Shown in pieces: positions 12,405 through 23,848 of a DNA stretch of 64,000 nucleotides; within the stretch, counting starts at the first letter, position 1; each line of letters opens with the position of its first letter. A model generated the notes under the pieces. It was not told the DNA's origin. It made no database searches and saw nothing but the letters and a program-made list of their open reading frames with translations. The stretch lies in contig NC_134683.1 of the NCBI RefSeq assembly GCF_024713945.1, forward strand, positions 498,501-562,500, written 5' to 3'. The stretch is from Dermatophagoides farinae (taxonomy: Eukaryota; Arthropoda; Arachnida; Sarcoptiformes; Pyroglyphidae). The translations under genes and the position numbers were made by a program.

Positions 12405-12775
12405 TGCTGATAATTACAATTATATGTAATTTTTATTGTAATTAACAGCAATGATATCATAAAATTGATCAGAATGCCAAATACAGTGTCCAATAAAATG
12501 ATAATTAAATTATAAAAACGAATATTCTTCGATGATGATGATGATGAATTTGTAATTGATTTGTTGTTGTTGTTGTTGTCTGGAATGTCATTCACTTTCA
12601 TTGCTTCAATCGTGCACGATATGATCGATGTGACCAAAGACGATGGGCACCAACCAATATGCCTAATAAACATAATTTGCCTATCAAATCAATAACGATA
12701 ATATGTCGTATAAAAATTGACAATGGCATTGTGAAAATCAATAGATAGCAACCATAAATGGATAATTTTCGATGA
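12405..12775 (-). pseudogene. Collapsed desaturase copy
   Basis: Minus-strand sequence in which an N-terminal piece (similar to 11690-11850, the MPLSIFIRHIIVIDLIGKL region) is joined directly to the C-terminal tail (KNIRFYNLIIILLD, similar to 10830-10880). All His boxes between them are missing, so it cannot be an active desaturase. It is best read as a tandem duplicate of the neighbouring gene that lost its middle. Confidence 0.8.
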
Positions 12776-12953
12776 CAATTTCTTCGTAATTAAACGATGT
12801 AGAGATGAAATGAAAAAATATTATATTTGTTTGCAAAAAAAAGTTAAAATAAAAGGAAATGATTGTATAAAAAAAAATTGTTGTTCTAAATTGAATTGAA
12901 TTAAATTCATTTACTGACCGAGATAATAAAATGTTGAAATTTTGATAAATTGA

Positions 12954-14131
12954 TCATGTCAATGAAATAATTGTAACATAACTTAATGAAAAGAAAAACA
13001 TTTGCATCGCTGTAATAGCATCGATTTGTAGCCATTGAAATGCTGATAGACAAAAATATTGCCGATACAATTGTAATTGATTGAAATGACAAAATCGTAA
13101 TGAACAGCCACCAGAAGCACCGTCACCATTTTGAATTACTTTACAATTAAAACGTTTTTCAATATGATCAAATAGCTGTAAATTTTGACGATTAATTTCA
13201 ATCAAACCAAAACAAATTATAAATCGTGTTAAATATGAATAAATACTCAAAAAATGCCATGCACCATCACCACCTTTGAAGTGAACCAAAAAAAAATAAG
13301 ATAAATTTGAAACAGTAAAAATAGTTTGTTCAATAAACATAATGGACAATAGAAATGATGTAGAAAATTGAATTTTTTGATTTTGCCGTGATAATTTCTG
13401 AAATGATCGAAATAGACGTTTTTCTAATGAAAAACTATTTGTTTTTATCGTGGTTGCTGTGGTCAACATTTGATCAATTTGCTTCAAAGTCAAATTGGTA
13501 ATAATTTGATGATAATAAAGCAGAAACCATGTGGTTAGATGATAAATATGATATAGATATAGACCCAACACCAGACTGAATGTTTTCCATTTAAAATGAT
13601 TGACTAAATTAGCGATCCAATATGGTTCATTTATAAAAAACCAATGAATCCAAAATAATTTTGTTGCTATAAAAATGCCGAATGCTTTCCAACGATTCGT
13701 AGATGAATCAATCATTATCGTAGATCTTATGAATACATGTGAATCCAATAATTGAATTATACGATAACCACAAATCAGATAATTGCTAATGAAACAAATG
13801 TAAATGATTGGATAAACGAAATAGAAAGCTGTACGTAAATAATAGCCATAAAGTTTATGCGAAGATTGTTGCTGTGCTCGATTTATGGCATGAGATAATG
13901 GTGAATCATAAAATACACAATTTATTGTTATTGAATTCAACGATAAATTGATGATTAAATAGATTAATGATCGTAGATCATGGATTGATATTGGCAATAA
14001 TTGTAGACCGGATGCCCTAGTTTTTGTAAAATGAAAAAAAAAATTTAAATCGAAAAAAATGTACCAAAATAATTCACTTACCCATGTAATAGGACAAACA
14101 TTCGCAGATATGGACTATGTATCTTGTCCAT
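12954..14131 (-). CDS. Gustatory-receptor-like 7TM chemoreceptor, Gr1
   Basis: Exon 1 14131-14082 and exon 2 14016-12954 (phase 2 intron) give 370 aa. Exon 1 encodes the array-wide N-terminal motif HSPYLRMFVLLHG; exon 2 opens SGLQLLPI. About seven hydrophobic segments follow, then the conserved blocks FSLEKRLFRSF, INRQNLQLFDHIEKRF and LYRQYFCLSAFQWLQID. It ends SLSYVTIISLT: the Tyr of the insect Gr TYhhhhhQ motif is kept but the Gln is Leu. Family members are ligand-gated channels at sensory neuron membranes. This is the member furthest downstream in the array and one of three with an unbroken frame. Confidence 0.7.
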
Positions 14132-14289
14132 CGTTTGTTACGATTGTCTGAAATTTGTTTTTAGCGGCAGTATGATGGTGTCCACAACATAATACAAAAC
14201 ATATTCATCGTCCTTGAAAAATAATTATAATATATATATAAACATTACTATAACATTTAAATATCGATATTATCGATTGATTGATACAC

Positions 14290-14787
14290 AGTCAAATGAG
14301 AAAAAAAATTTCAATCAATAATGAAATGTTTATTTATATCAAGGCAAGAGAATAATGATAGCTTATGACAGTGATTCCCAACCTTTTTTTCTTCGCGAAC
14401 CCCTTTCAAAAATTCGAGTACATACAAAGTTACCCTTTTGCATATCCCACGAACCCCCAGGGGTTCGCGAACCACCGGTTGGGAATCACTGGCTTATGAT
14501 ATTGACGAAAAATTTCAACTTGATTATATTTAGAATAACGTACAATCCAATTATTATTATTATGATGACGGGAATTAATTATCTGTCCGGTGGAAAATTT
14601 CTGATGAAAATATCGATTCTTCCATTTGAAAAAAGTTCTTTGTTGTATGGTAATAGCCGCCATTCTTTTAATAATAATTGTTGTGCCCAGAATAATGTAA
14701 ACATCAGATAGAATGTACCAAAATGATTCACTTACCCATGTGTAATAGGCCAAATATTCGCAGATATGGACTATGTATCTTTTCCAT
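14290..14787 (-). pseudogene. Gustatory-receptor relic with a transposon in it
   Basis: It keeps exon 1 (ATG at 14787, motif HSPYLRIF, then GTAAGTG), a fragment matching Gr2 around LLLKEWRLLP and FFKWK, and a fragment matching Gr2 around KFSTGQIINSRHH and YSKYNQVEIFRQY. The pieces between are gone. A 123-bp hAT-type element splits the 3' part. It is closest to Gr2. Confidence 0.8.
14369..14491. mobile_element. hAT-type non-autonomous element (123 bp)
   Basis: The ends are perfect 15-bp inverted repeats, CAGTGATTCCCAACC and its complement. The same 8 bases, GCTTATGA, flank it on both sides (14361-14368 and 14492-14499). An 8-bp target duplication and a CAGTG-type terminus are hallmarks of hAT transposons. 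No coding capacity. Confidence 0.92.
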
Positions 14788-14924
14788 TGTTTTGGTACGA
14801 TTGTCTAACATTTGTTTTTAGCGGCAGTATGATGATGTCCACAACACTATTTCAAAACATATTCTTTCATTGTTCTTGAAAAAATAAAATTCTTTTAACA
14901 TTTAAATATCGATTGATTGATTAA

Positions 14925-15631
14925 GGCGGATAGGAACGGTAGAGGGCGCAAAAAAAACGCATTTTTTGTTAAATGATTGCTCTTCAATGAAACGTCCGAA
15001 GTTTTTGAAACTTACTTAAGTAATTATTTAGGATTCCTAGAATAATTTAACATAAACAAAAAATAAAAAATATTTATACATCAATATGAAACAATCAGTT
15101 GAAAATCAACTGTTCAAAAAGCATGATCGGCGTGATATCTTAAGAACCGTAGCTCAGAATTTGATGAAATTTTCGGGAATTATGGACAGGATCAGTGGCT
15201 ATCGTGATTGACTAAATCGTTATATATCTCCAAGGAGAAAGGCATTTTTGGGCCAATTGAAACTTGAGGTTGAAAAATTAACAGTTTTTTCTTCACATTC
15301 AGGCTAATATCCGCCATAATATCCGGTTCTGAGCCAGGATTTAGTCACTCACGATAGCCACTAATCCTGTCCATAATTCCCGAAAATTTCATCAAATTCT
15401 GAGCTATGGTTCTTAAGATATCACGCCGACCATGCTTTTTAAACAGCTGATTTTCAACTGATTGTTTCATATTGATGTATGAATATTTTTTATTTTTTGT
15501 TTATGTTAAATTATTCTAGGAATCCTAAATAATTACATGAGTAAGTTTCAAAAACTTCGGACGTTTCATTGAAGAGCAATCATTTAACAAAAAATGCGTT
15601 TTTTTTACGCCCTCTACAGTTCCTATCCCCC
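14925..15631. mobile_element. Long-inverted-repeat element (707 bp), TTAA flanks
   Basis: Two arms of about 294 bp (14925-15218 and 15338-15631) are near-identical inverted copies around a 119-bp centre. Both ends read GGxGGATAGGAAC inward from TTAA (14921-14924 and 15632-15635). TTAA duplication points to a piggyBac-type helper, though a TA-inserting family cannot be excluded. It has no coding capacity. The right end abuts the Gr2 stop codon. Confidence 0.85.
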
Positions 15632-15635
15632 TTAA

Positions 15636-16794
15636 TCAACTTGTCAGAGCGATAATCATAACACAGCCAAGTGAGAAAAAGAAAATTTCAATCAATAATG
15701 AAATGTTTATATCAAGCCAATTGAATAATGATAGCTGATAATATTGACGAAAAATTTCAATCTGATTATATTTAGAATAACGTGCAATCCAATTATTATT
15801 ATTATTATGATGACGGGAATTAATCAACTGTATGGTGGAAAATTTCCGATAAAAATATCGATCAATGTGATTGAATAGTAATAAATTTCGACGATTCATT
15901 TCTATCACTGAAATGAATACAAACCAACGAATACATTGTTCATAAATAACAATCAGGCCAAAACGTACTGAATCGATTAAAAGTATACATAATACTGCAA
16001 TGAATGAATTGGTCAATTCAATCAAAATAAATAACAATATGAATGATGAATAGAATTGAATTTGACGATTTTGTTCGGTAAGATTCTGTAATAATAGAAA
16101 TAATCGTCGGTCTCTAGAGGAGAAATTATTCGTATTCGTTAACAAATTTTCGAACAATCTGTCTTAATGTCAAATATGTAATCATTTGATGATAGCCAAG
16201 AATGAACCAATTTGTCATCTGTGATGATTGATAAATAAATATTGATAACATTGAATTAAATGTTTTCCATTTGAAAAAAAGTTCTTTATTGTGTGGTAAT
16301 AGCCGCCATTCTTTTAATAATAATCGTTGTCCCCAGAATAATGTAAACATCAGATAGACTGTTAATGCTTTGAAACGATTACGTTTACAATCTCGAATAC
16401 CGGTGAAAACCGGTGAATCAAGTGAATGGATTATTCGTGAACCATAATGAAGATAACATCCAATGAAACCACCATAAATTAATGGATAAATTAAATACAA
16501 ATCTGCAAGTAAAAATTGTTCGTATAATTTTTTATTTGAACGTAAATGATTATCAGTTGATCGTAAATTGTTATACAATCCCCAAAATGTCGATATATTC
16601 AATAAAATATTTATTAAAAATATTACAATCGTACGATAATCATTCCAACGTATTGGTGACAATTGTAGACCAGTGAATCTTTATTTTGAAAAAAAAAAAT
16701 TCTTTTAAATTCTAAATTCATAAAAAAATACACTATACACCATTTACCCATGCACTTGAACAAATATCCGTAGATATGGACTATAAATTTTCAT
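15636..16794 (-). pseudogene. Gustatory-receptor-like gene Gr2, one frame break
   Basis: Exon 1 16794-16748 (MKIYSPYLRIFVQVHG) and exon 2 16678-15636 follow the array's phase 2 structure. The first half reads SGLQ-type start, then WNDYRTIVIFLINILLN through FILGYHQMITYLTLRQIVRK. The frame shifts once near 16130-16150 and the second half continues with NNFSSRDRRLF, MNRRNLLLFNHIDRYF and FFFSLGCVMIIALTS. The Gr C-terminal Tyr and Gln are both lost (GCVMIIALT), so decay of function is plausible. No splice pair removes the break. Sequencing error cannot be ruled out from one sequence. Confidence 0.72.
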
Positions 16795-16968
16795 CTTGTC
16801 TTGTCGTCAATCATCATGAATGAATAAATGAATGAATGATGGAGGTTCATGGTTTTTTTTTGAAAAAAAAAATTCATTGCCATTCAATTTTGTTAATTGT
16901 TTTAGATGAAAAAATGTAAATAAATTTTAAATCGAATTTTATTGATTCAACATCAATCAATCAATCAA

Positions 16969-18163
16969 TCAATTGGTTGTCGTTTGTGAAATAATCAATA
17001 CATATGCTAATGAAAAGAAAAATACATCAATCAATAATGAAATATTTACATTTAACCAATTGAATAATGACAATTGATAATATTGACGATAAATGTTCAA
17101 TTGATTAAATTTACTAAAACGTGCTATTCGATCATATTGAACATGAGAACAATTTGTATTGATCATCATCTGTATGGTAGTGGAAAGTTTTCCTATAAAA
17201 ATGTTGATCAATACGATCAAAAAGTATTAAATTTCGATGATTCATTTCGACCAATGCAATTAATAAACACCAACGTACACATTGTTCATATATGGACAAC
17301 CAACCAATTTTGGTGCCAAATGATTCAATCATTAAATAGCATAGATTACCAATGATGGAATCAGATAATTCAATCAAAATAAAAAGGATTATAAATGAAT
17401 AATAATATTGTAGATGGCGACATTGTTCTGATAGTTGAATAATTGATCGATAAAATCGTTGTTCCAGTGAAAAACTATTCGTCCTTTGCATCGATTCATT
17501 TGACCATAATTTATGAGATATTTGTTTCAATGTAAAAAATATATTCAATTGATAGTAACAAAGTAGATACCAATTTGTTAATTGTGTTGCATGATATAGA
17601 TACATTCCAGTCAATAATTTCAATGTTCGAAAATTGTTTAGTGATAATTTGACTTAGATAACGTAATTCACGTATGATAAATCTTTGATTCCAAAAAATC
17701 ATTCCCAATAAAAATATGAATAATGATTTCCAACGATTTTGTTTACAATCCCGTACAATAATGAATGCCGTTGAATCAAGACTGGCAATAATACAATGTC
17801 CATATGCAAGATAACTACCAATTGAACCGGCATAAATTATTGGATAAATTGCATAGAAATTTGCACGTCTAAAATAATCATAAAGTTTAGCCGATGATGA
17901 ATCTGACCATTTATTTTCATCGCCAGCCGGTGAATCGATGAATATTGCCCAATATGTTATCACATTCAATGTAATGTTTATTATGAATGATATAATTGAA
18001 TGCCAATCATTCCAACGTATTGGTAATAGTTGAATACCGGATGTTCTGTTTTTATTTTTGAAATTGAAAAAAAAATTTAATTCAATCAATTTAATCACAT
18101 GATAATAATAACATACCCATGTAAGAGAACAAATATTCGTAGATATGGATTATGAATTTTCAT
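16969..18163 (-). pseudogene. Gustatory-receptor-like gene Gr3, two frame breaks
   Basis: Exon 1 18163-18117 (MKIHNPYLRIFVLLHG) and exon 2 from 18045. The protein similarity runs in three frames: WNDWHSIISFIINITLN to FIIRELRYLSQ, then LKLLTGMYLYHATQLTNW to LILFDRIDQHFYRK, then RIARFSKFNQLNIYRQYY to AYVLIISQTTTN. Breaks fall near 17620-17640 and 17180-17200. The second lies in a short A run where sister genes have one base fewer. The Gr motif YVLIISQ is intact at the end, so either a young pseudogene or an assembly error. Confidence 0.72.
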
Positions 18164-18342
18164 TATTCAGTAATTCACATTCGATTCTTGTCTGAACCAA
18201 TATTCTATTATCGGGAAAAAAACATTTTTGTTTTTGTGAATAAATTCTGAGATGTGTGGTGTAAAGTTGGAGTTAATTCAATTCAATTAAATTCGAACAA
18301 TTGATCGAATTGATCTTATGAACGAACGAATCAACCAATCGA

Positions 18343-19546
18343 TCAATCGGTCGTTTGTGAAATAATCAATACATAGCCCATTGAAAAGAAAAACAAATGT
18401 AAAACTAATGAAAGATCAAAATTAAGCCAATTGAAAATCGATAGCTGAAAATATTGACGATAAATTTGTAATTGATTGTATTTTGTATAACGTTTCCTAC
18501 GTGTTGTTGTTATTGTATTCAAATTATAGTGAGGATGATGATGTTTTCCAGCATGTTTCAAACGAAAATGATGATCAATCCGATCGAATAATTGGATATT
18601 TTGTCTATTAATCAACACTAAACCAGTAAATAATATCAAACGATTAATTTGTTCAATAAATGAAGTGATTCCAAGAAATTCTGTGCTTCCTGGATGTAGA
18701 ATCCAATATGACAGGAATACGATTAAATAATCAGCTTGATAGATCAATAATAATGACAACATTATGGAACAATAATATTGAAAATGACGATTCGTTTTCG
18801 ACAAAATGACAATGGATCGAAATAATCTTTGTTCCAATGAAAAACTATTCGTCTTCAACAATGGCAAATTATTTGTCGTTAATTTATCAATAATTTGTTG
18901 TAATGTAAAAAACATTATAATCTGATGATAATAAAGAATAATAGAATTGATAAATGTTGATGTATGAAATATGTAGGCACCAATTGTCACTTTTGCACGA
19001 CGAACATCAAATTGATCAAAAATGTGATTACGAAATTCTCGACACCAATATTGTTCATCCCATATGATTTTCATTATAGCATACAATAAAAATGCTTTTA
19101 AACGATTCATTCGACAATCATTAATGCAAATGAATACGGATGAATCAAGAATCATAATGATTCGATGTCCATACAATAGATATGTACAAATTAAACCAAT
19201 GTACATTGATGGAAAAAATACAAAATAATGTGCCGATTGAAAATAAGCATATAATTTTTTTGAATTAAATTCCATTTGTTCAAAAAATGCTCCTGTATCA
19301 ATATATGTTGAATAAAATAACAGGATATTTATAATGATGTTGATTACAAATATAAATGTTGTTTTACAATTGAAACAACGTAATGGTGATAATTGTAGAC
19401 CACTGGTGCTTTAAAAATAATGATAAATTTTGATGAGCAAAAAAAAAAAAAAATTTAAAACAATAATAAGATACTAACCCAAATAATTGGACAAATATTC
19501 GTAGAATTGGACTATGAATTCTTGGTTGCTTTTGTTGTCTATTCAT
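18343..19546 (-). CDS. Gustatory-receptor-like 7TM chemoreceptor, Gr4
   Basis: Exon 1 19546-19479 and exon 2 19408-18343 (phase 2 intron) give an unbroken 377 aa. Exon 1 codes for MNRQQKQPRIHSPILRIFVQLFG. Exon 2 opens TSGLQLSPLRC and contains about seven hydrophobic segments, FSLEQRLFRSIVIL, INRQNIQLFDRIDHHF, a His-rich loop and YNQLQIYRQYFQLSIFNWLN. The C-terminus GYVLIISQTTD keeps the Tyr-x5-Gln spacing of arthropod gustatory receptors. Likely a functional member. Confidence 0.75.
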
Positions 19547-19641
19547 TTTGTTTTTTCCGTCTCAGATGATCTCATAATATGAATTTGTGAGAAAAAAAAA
19601 ATTGCTAAGAAATTGACATTTGTCTGTTTGAAATCGTTTGA

Positions 19642-20864
19642 TCAATCAATCAATTTTGTTGTCTGTGAAATAATCAATACATAGCTTAGAGAAAAGAAAA
19701 ACAATTGAACCAATACGGATGAATCAATATTTAACCATTGAAAAACGGATAATTGATGATATTGTCGATAGATTTGTAATTGATTATATTTCGAATAACG
19801 TAATGTTGTAATCGAATTATCTCGATGATGATGATGATGATGATTGGCGATACATTTCGAACGAAAATGTCTGTCAATCTGATCGAATAAACAAATGTTT
19901 CGTTGATTTAGTTGAACAAGAAAAAAACATAGACAATTTCGTAATGTTTGTGCTATGATATTTGATAATCCAATACTTGTACGACGTGGATCCACAATAA
20001 AAAATTGTTAAAAAATGTATTATAGAATTTGTTTGTTCAATCAAAATTCCGAATAATAAATATGATAGATAATATTGAATATGACGATTATGTACAGATA
20101 GATTTTTGATTGAATTGAATAAACGTTTTTCAATCGAAAAATTATTTCCCGTTTTTCGTATTGATGATTTATTTGTTGTCGATAATTGTCCGTAAATTTG
20201 TCGTAATGAAAAATAATTTATGAGCTGATGATAGAAAAGTATGTACCAATTAATCATTTGTAAAGTATCAAATAAATATATTGAACAAATGATGATTATT
20301 TCTTTAGTTTTTAAATTTTGAATATTCACAAAATGATGCACGATATATCGATGATCCCAAATTAATTTAATGATAACAAATATAGTGATCAATAGAAATT
20401 TTCTTTGATTTGATTGACAATTTTGATTGATGGCAATGAAAACTGGTGAATCTAATAGCATAATAATATGATGACCATAGAGAAAATAACAAAAAATTGA
20501 ACTTATATAACACAATGGATAAAAAACACTAATGCTTGCTTGAAGAAAATGTTCATATAGATAAATTGATTTATTGACGTTAACATGTTTTTCATTGGAT
20601 TCAATATAAATTCCATAAATAATGAATCCACTTAATAAAAGATTGAATAACAATGTAAACAATGAACGCCAATCATACCATTGTATTGATGATAATTGTA
20701 CACCCATTAATCTAAATCGATAAATGGAAGAAATTTAAAATTTTAAAAAAATTTTTAAAAAAAAAACATACAAACACAAGGATTTACCGATGAAATTGTA
20801 CGAATGTCCGAATATGAGGACTATATATTATTGTTTGTTTATCATTTGTCAATACCATTGCCAT
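19642..20864 (-). pseudogene. Gustatory-receptor-like gene Gr5, one frame break
   Basis: Exon 1 20864-20788 (start MAMVLTNDKQTIIYSPHIR) and exon 2 20711-19642. The first part reads MGVQLSSIQWYDWRSLF to NNFSIEKRLFNSIKNLS and IIHFLTI. The frame changes once near 20010-20025, at a run of six T, and goes on with PRRTSIGLSNIIAQTLRN to SYVLIISQTTKLID. Sister Gr6 aligns across the break with no gap (FLTLQILRPSTLHIGLSN). A homopolymer break could be an assembly error; the rest of the gene looks well kept, including the C-terminal YVLIISQ. Confidence 0.72.
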
Positions 20865-21126
20865 TGTAATGCCAATGGTGATGATGATGACATTGACAGA
20901 TTTTTGCCTGTAAAATTCAAATAGACAACAATAATCATAATCATCTTAATTGTTATTATGAATGTTGATAATCGACATTACCTTGATGACAAATGTGTGT
21001 TGTAAAATGTGAAAAGAAAAAATCAATATCTGAATCATGATAGATTTTCAAGTTCAAAATATTGAATATGTTTTCATTGGATGACAATTGATTGATCGTC
21101 GTCGTCGTGTGATGAACGTCAATTAA

Positions 21127-22325
21127 TTAATTTGTTGTTGTTGCTGTTGTTGTTGTCTGTGAAATAAGCAATACATAACCAAATGAAAAGAAAAAAATAT
21201 TCAACATTAATGATAGATCGATATCAAGCCAGGTGAAAACGGATAATTTATAAAATGATCGATATATTTTTAAATGAATATATTTTCCATAACGTAATGT
21301 TCTATTATGATGATGAGGTTTTCCAATACATTTTGAACGGAAATATTTATCAATCTGATCAAATAATCGGATATTTCGATGATTAATTAGAACTAGAAAA
21401 AAACCTAGGCTCAGTCTCAATGTATGTGCAATGATATTTGACAATCCAATATGCAATGTACTTGGTCGAAGAATTTGTAACGTAAGAAAATCAATTACAT
21501 AATTTGTTTGTTGAATCAAAATTCCAAATAATAAATATGAACAATAATATTGTAGGCGACGATTATTTTCAGATAAATTTTTGATTGAATTGAATAAACG
21601 TTTTTCAATTGAAAAATTATTTTCCGTTTTTCGCATTGATTTATTTGCTGGTTCGGAATTGAATTTTCGAACGATTTGTTGCAATGAATAAAAAATGATC
21701 AGCTGATGATAGAAAAGTATGTACCAATTTATCAATTGTGAAATATCCTTAAAATGAACGGAAAACATCACTACATATAAATGTGGTAAATCTAATTTTA
21801 AAAGTTCATGTAAACCATGCAATAAGTAATGTTGATCCCATATCAGTATAATGATTATATAGAATATGAAAGCTTTACTATGATGATGATTTGATTGACA
21901 ATTTCGATTGATGATAAAAAATGCTGATGAATCCAAATGTTTTATGATTTGCTGGCCATAAACCAGAAGACAAATGATTGAAATACCATAAACTAGCGGA
22001 TAGAAAATGCCTAAGCAGGCTTGAAGAAAATGTTTGTATAAATATGATGCTTTATTAATTTCATCAGGTTTATCATATGCTTCAACATAAGTTCCATAAA
22101 AAACAAATCCATTCAATGAAATATTGAATAAAAATCTGAGTAATGAACACCAATCATGCCAATGTATGGATGATAATTGCATACCCATCAATCTATAAAT
22201 CGAGAATAGAAAAAAAAAATGATAAATTTAACAAAAACATAAATAAACACAAGGATTTACCCATGAAATTGTACAAATGATCGGATATAAGGACTATGTA
22301 TCTTTTGTTCATAGTCAACATCCAT
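21127..22325 (-). CDS. Gustatory-receptor-like 7TM chemoreceptor, Gr6
   Basis: Exon 1 22325-22261 and exon 2 22192-21127 (phase 2 intron) give an unbroken 376 aa. Exon 1 codes for MDVDYEQKIHSPYIRSFVQFHG. Exon 2 starts LMGMQLSSIHW, has about seven hydrophobic segments, NNFSIEKRLFNSIKNLS, INHRNIRLFDQIDKYF and a C-terminal GYVLLISQTTTT that keeps the Tyr-x5-Gln motif. It is closest to Gr5 and is the first gene of the array in the direction of transcription. Confidence 0.75.
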
Positions 22326-22928
22326 TTGTTGGCCATCATCATCACCATCTAGACATTGATCAATGTTGTGTTGACAAAATCGCTTTTCATTCATCCAAAC
22401 AAACATTCAACAATAATATCATCATTACCATTACCTTGTTCTTGACAACGACCACAACAACAATGCCGGTTTACAGGAATAAAGAAAAAAAAATCAATAT
22501 TTCAACCATCGATCCATTATAACAAAATGATCAAGATTGTATCGATTATTTTTTAAATCTACTGGCATTGGTAAAAACAGATCAAACACACATACACAGA
22601 AACATCAATATTCCATTAATTGTCACTTTGGCCATGTCGATTGTAATTGTGGATTATTATTATTATGTCATGGTGATCCAGAATTATAAAAAAAATAACA
22701 AATAATTATCGTTCCAATGAAACATTGTATCGATTGTGTCTGTGTGTGTGTGATGGACGAATGTCATCGATTTTTTTTTTGTTACCAGTTTGTTGCCATT
22801 GAATGATATGTGGTAATTAATTTTTCTTTATTAAAATTCATTGATTGATTGATTGATTATTTATATAAATATACAATAGGTCATTATAATTCGGATTGAT
22901 TATTTGTGATGCTGATGGTCAATGGTTC
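22326..22928. other. Intergenic, no gene seen
   Basis: Presumed promoter side of Gr6 and 3' side of the next cysteine-rich gene. It has a short TG repeat near 22740-22753. Nothing else is recognisable. Confidence 0.45.
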
Positions 22929-23848
22929 TCATTCGATCGATGAAATTAATTCAGCAACATTACGTACAAAACTTGGTTTAGATGATTTATTCAATTCAGC
23001 CGTTACTATTGGTTCTAATTGATCACAACGATCAGTATCGGCATTATATTCACCACAGCTACGATCAATGAAACCATTCATGATGGATTGTGCAGATTCA
23101 GCAAAAACCATTATTTTCTGTTTACAATCACCGGCCGATATTTTATCGATACATCGTTGAAATTGTAAATTTTCACTAAAAATCAAATTGAATTACAATA
23201 ATTAATGATTATGTTTATATCATCGATAACAAACAAACAAATCAACATACCAACAGAGATGTGGAAATTTTAAATTATTCGGTCTTGATTGTATGGCACC
23301 GATTTTATTGGCCGTTATATCAATACAACGTGATAAACGATGTTTATATTGATTCAAACATGGAGCTGCATCACGATATTCACGTGCACGTTTACTATTA
23401 CGATTTTTACATAATGATTTTGTTCGTGATCGATATGAATATAATACTAATGATGCAATATTACGCATTGAACTATCATTGAAACATTGTTTTATTGATT
23501 GTGAAATCTGATTGGCAAGATCACTATTTTTTCTACAAAATTTTAACAAACCAAAAAAAAAATCAATCAATCAATCAATCAATGAAATGATGAGTAGAAG
23601 AAAAGAAATAGATAATCATTATTTTATTACTTGCAATATTTAACAAATTCATCAATAGTGGTTGGAAATTGTCTTCGATTTGATGAAACCATTGTAAAAT
23701 CATTGAACATATCATCAAAACGATCACAACGGATATTATTATTATTGTTGTTGTTGCCAGTGGCAGTATCGATGATCAATAAACTGAAATCAAACACGAT
23801 GATAATGTTGATAATGTGAAACATTTTCGGATAAACAAATCGAACCAT
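22929..23848 (-). CDS. Cysteine-rich secreted protein B (same family as 3464-4364)
   Basis: Exons 23848-23631, 23532-23251 and 23175-22929, both introns phase 2, give 248 aa. The signal peptide is FHIINIIIVFDFSLLIIDTATG. Cysteines: IRCDRF, VKYCK, KQCFND, SLCKN, APCLN, SRCID, a CC doublet across intron 2, QRCIDK, GDCKQK, SCGEY and DRCDQL. The last 60 residues (FIDRSCGEYNADTDRCDQLE and FVRNVAELISSI) are close to protein C. A TATATAAA on the minus strand at about 24036-24043 is a plausible promoter. Function is unknown; a hemolymph or secreted binding protein is a guess. Confidence 0.8.

Noticed and set aside
14355-14753. Frames of 107-118 codons on both strands
   Set aside because: They run across a receptor relic and the hAT-type element; the real structure is fragments plus insertion.
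16120-16160. Possible intron explaining the Gr2 frame change
   Set aside because: Sister genes align through this point without a gap and no usable donor and acceptor pair exists.
22277-22522. Plus-strand frame of 81 codons
   Set aside because: Antisense to Gr6 exon 1 and its promoter; low complexity.
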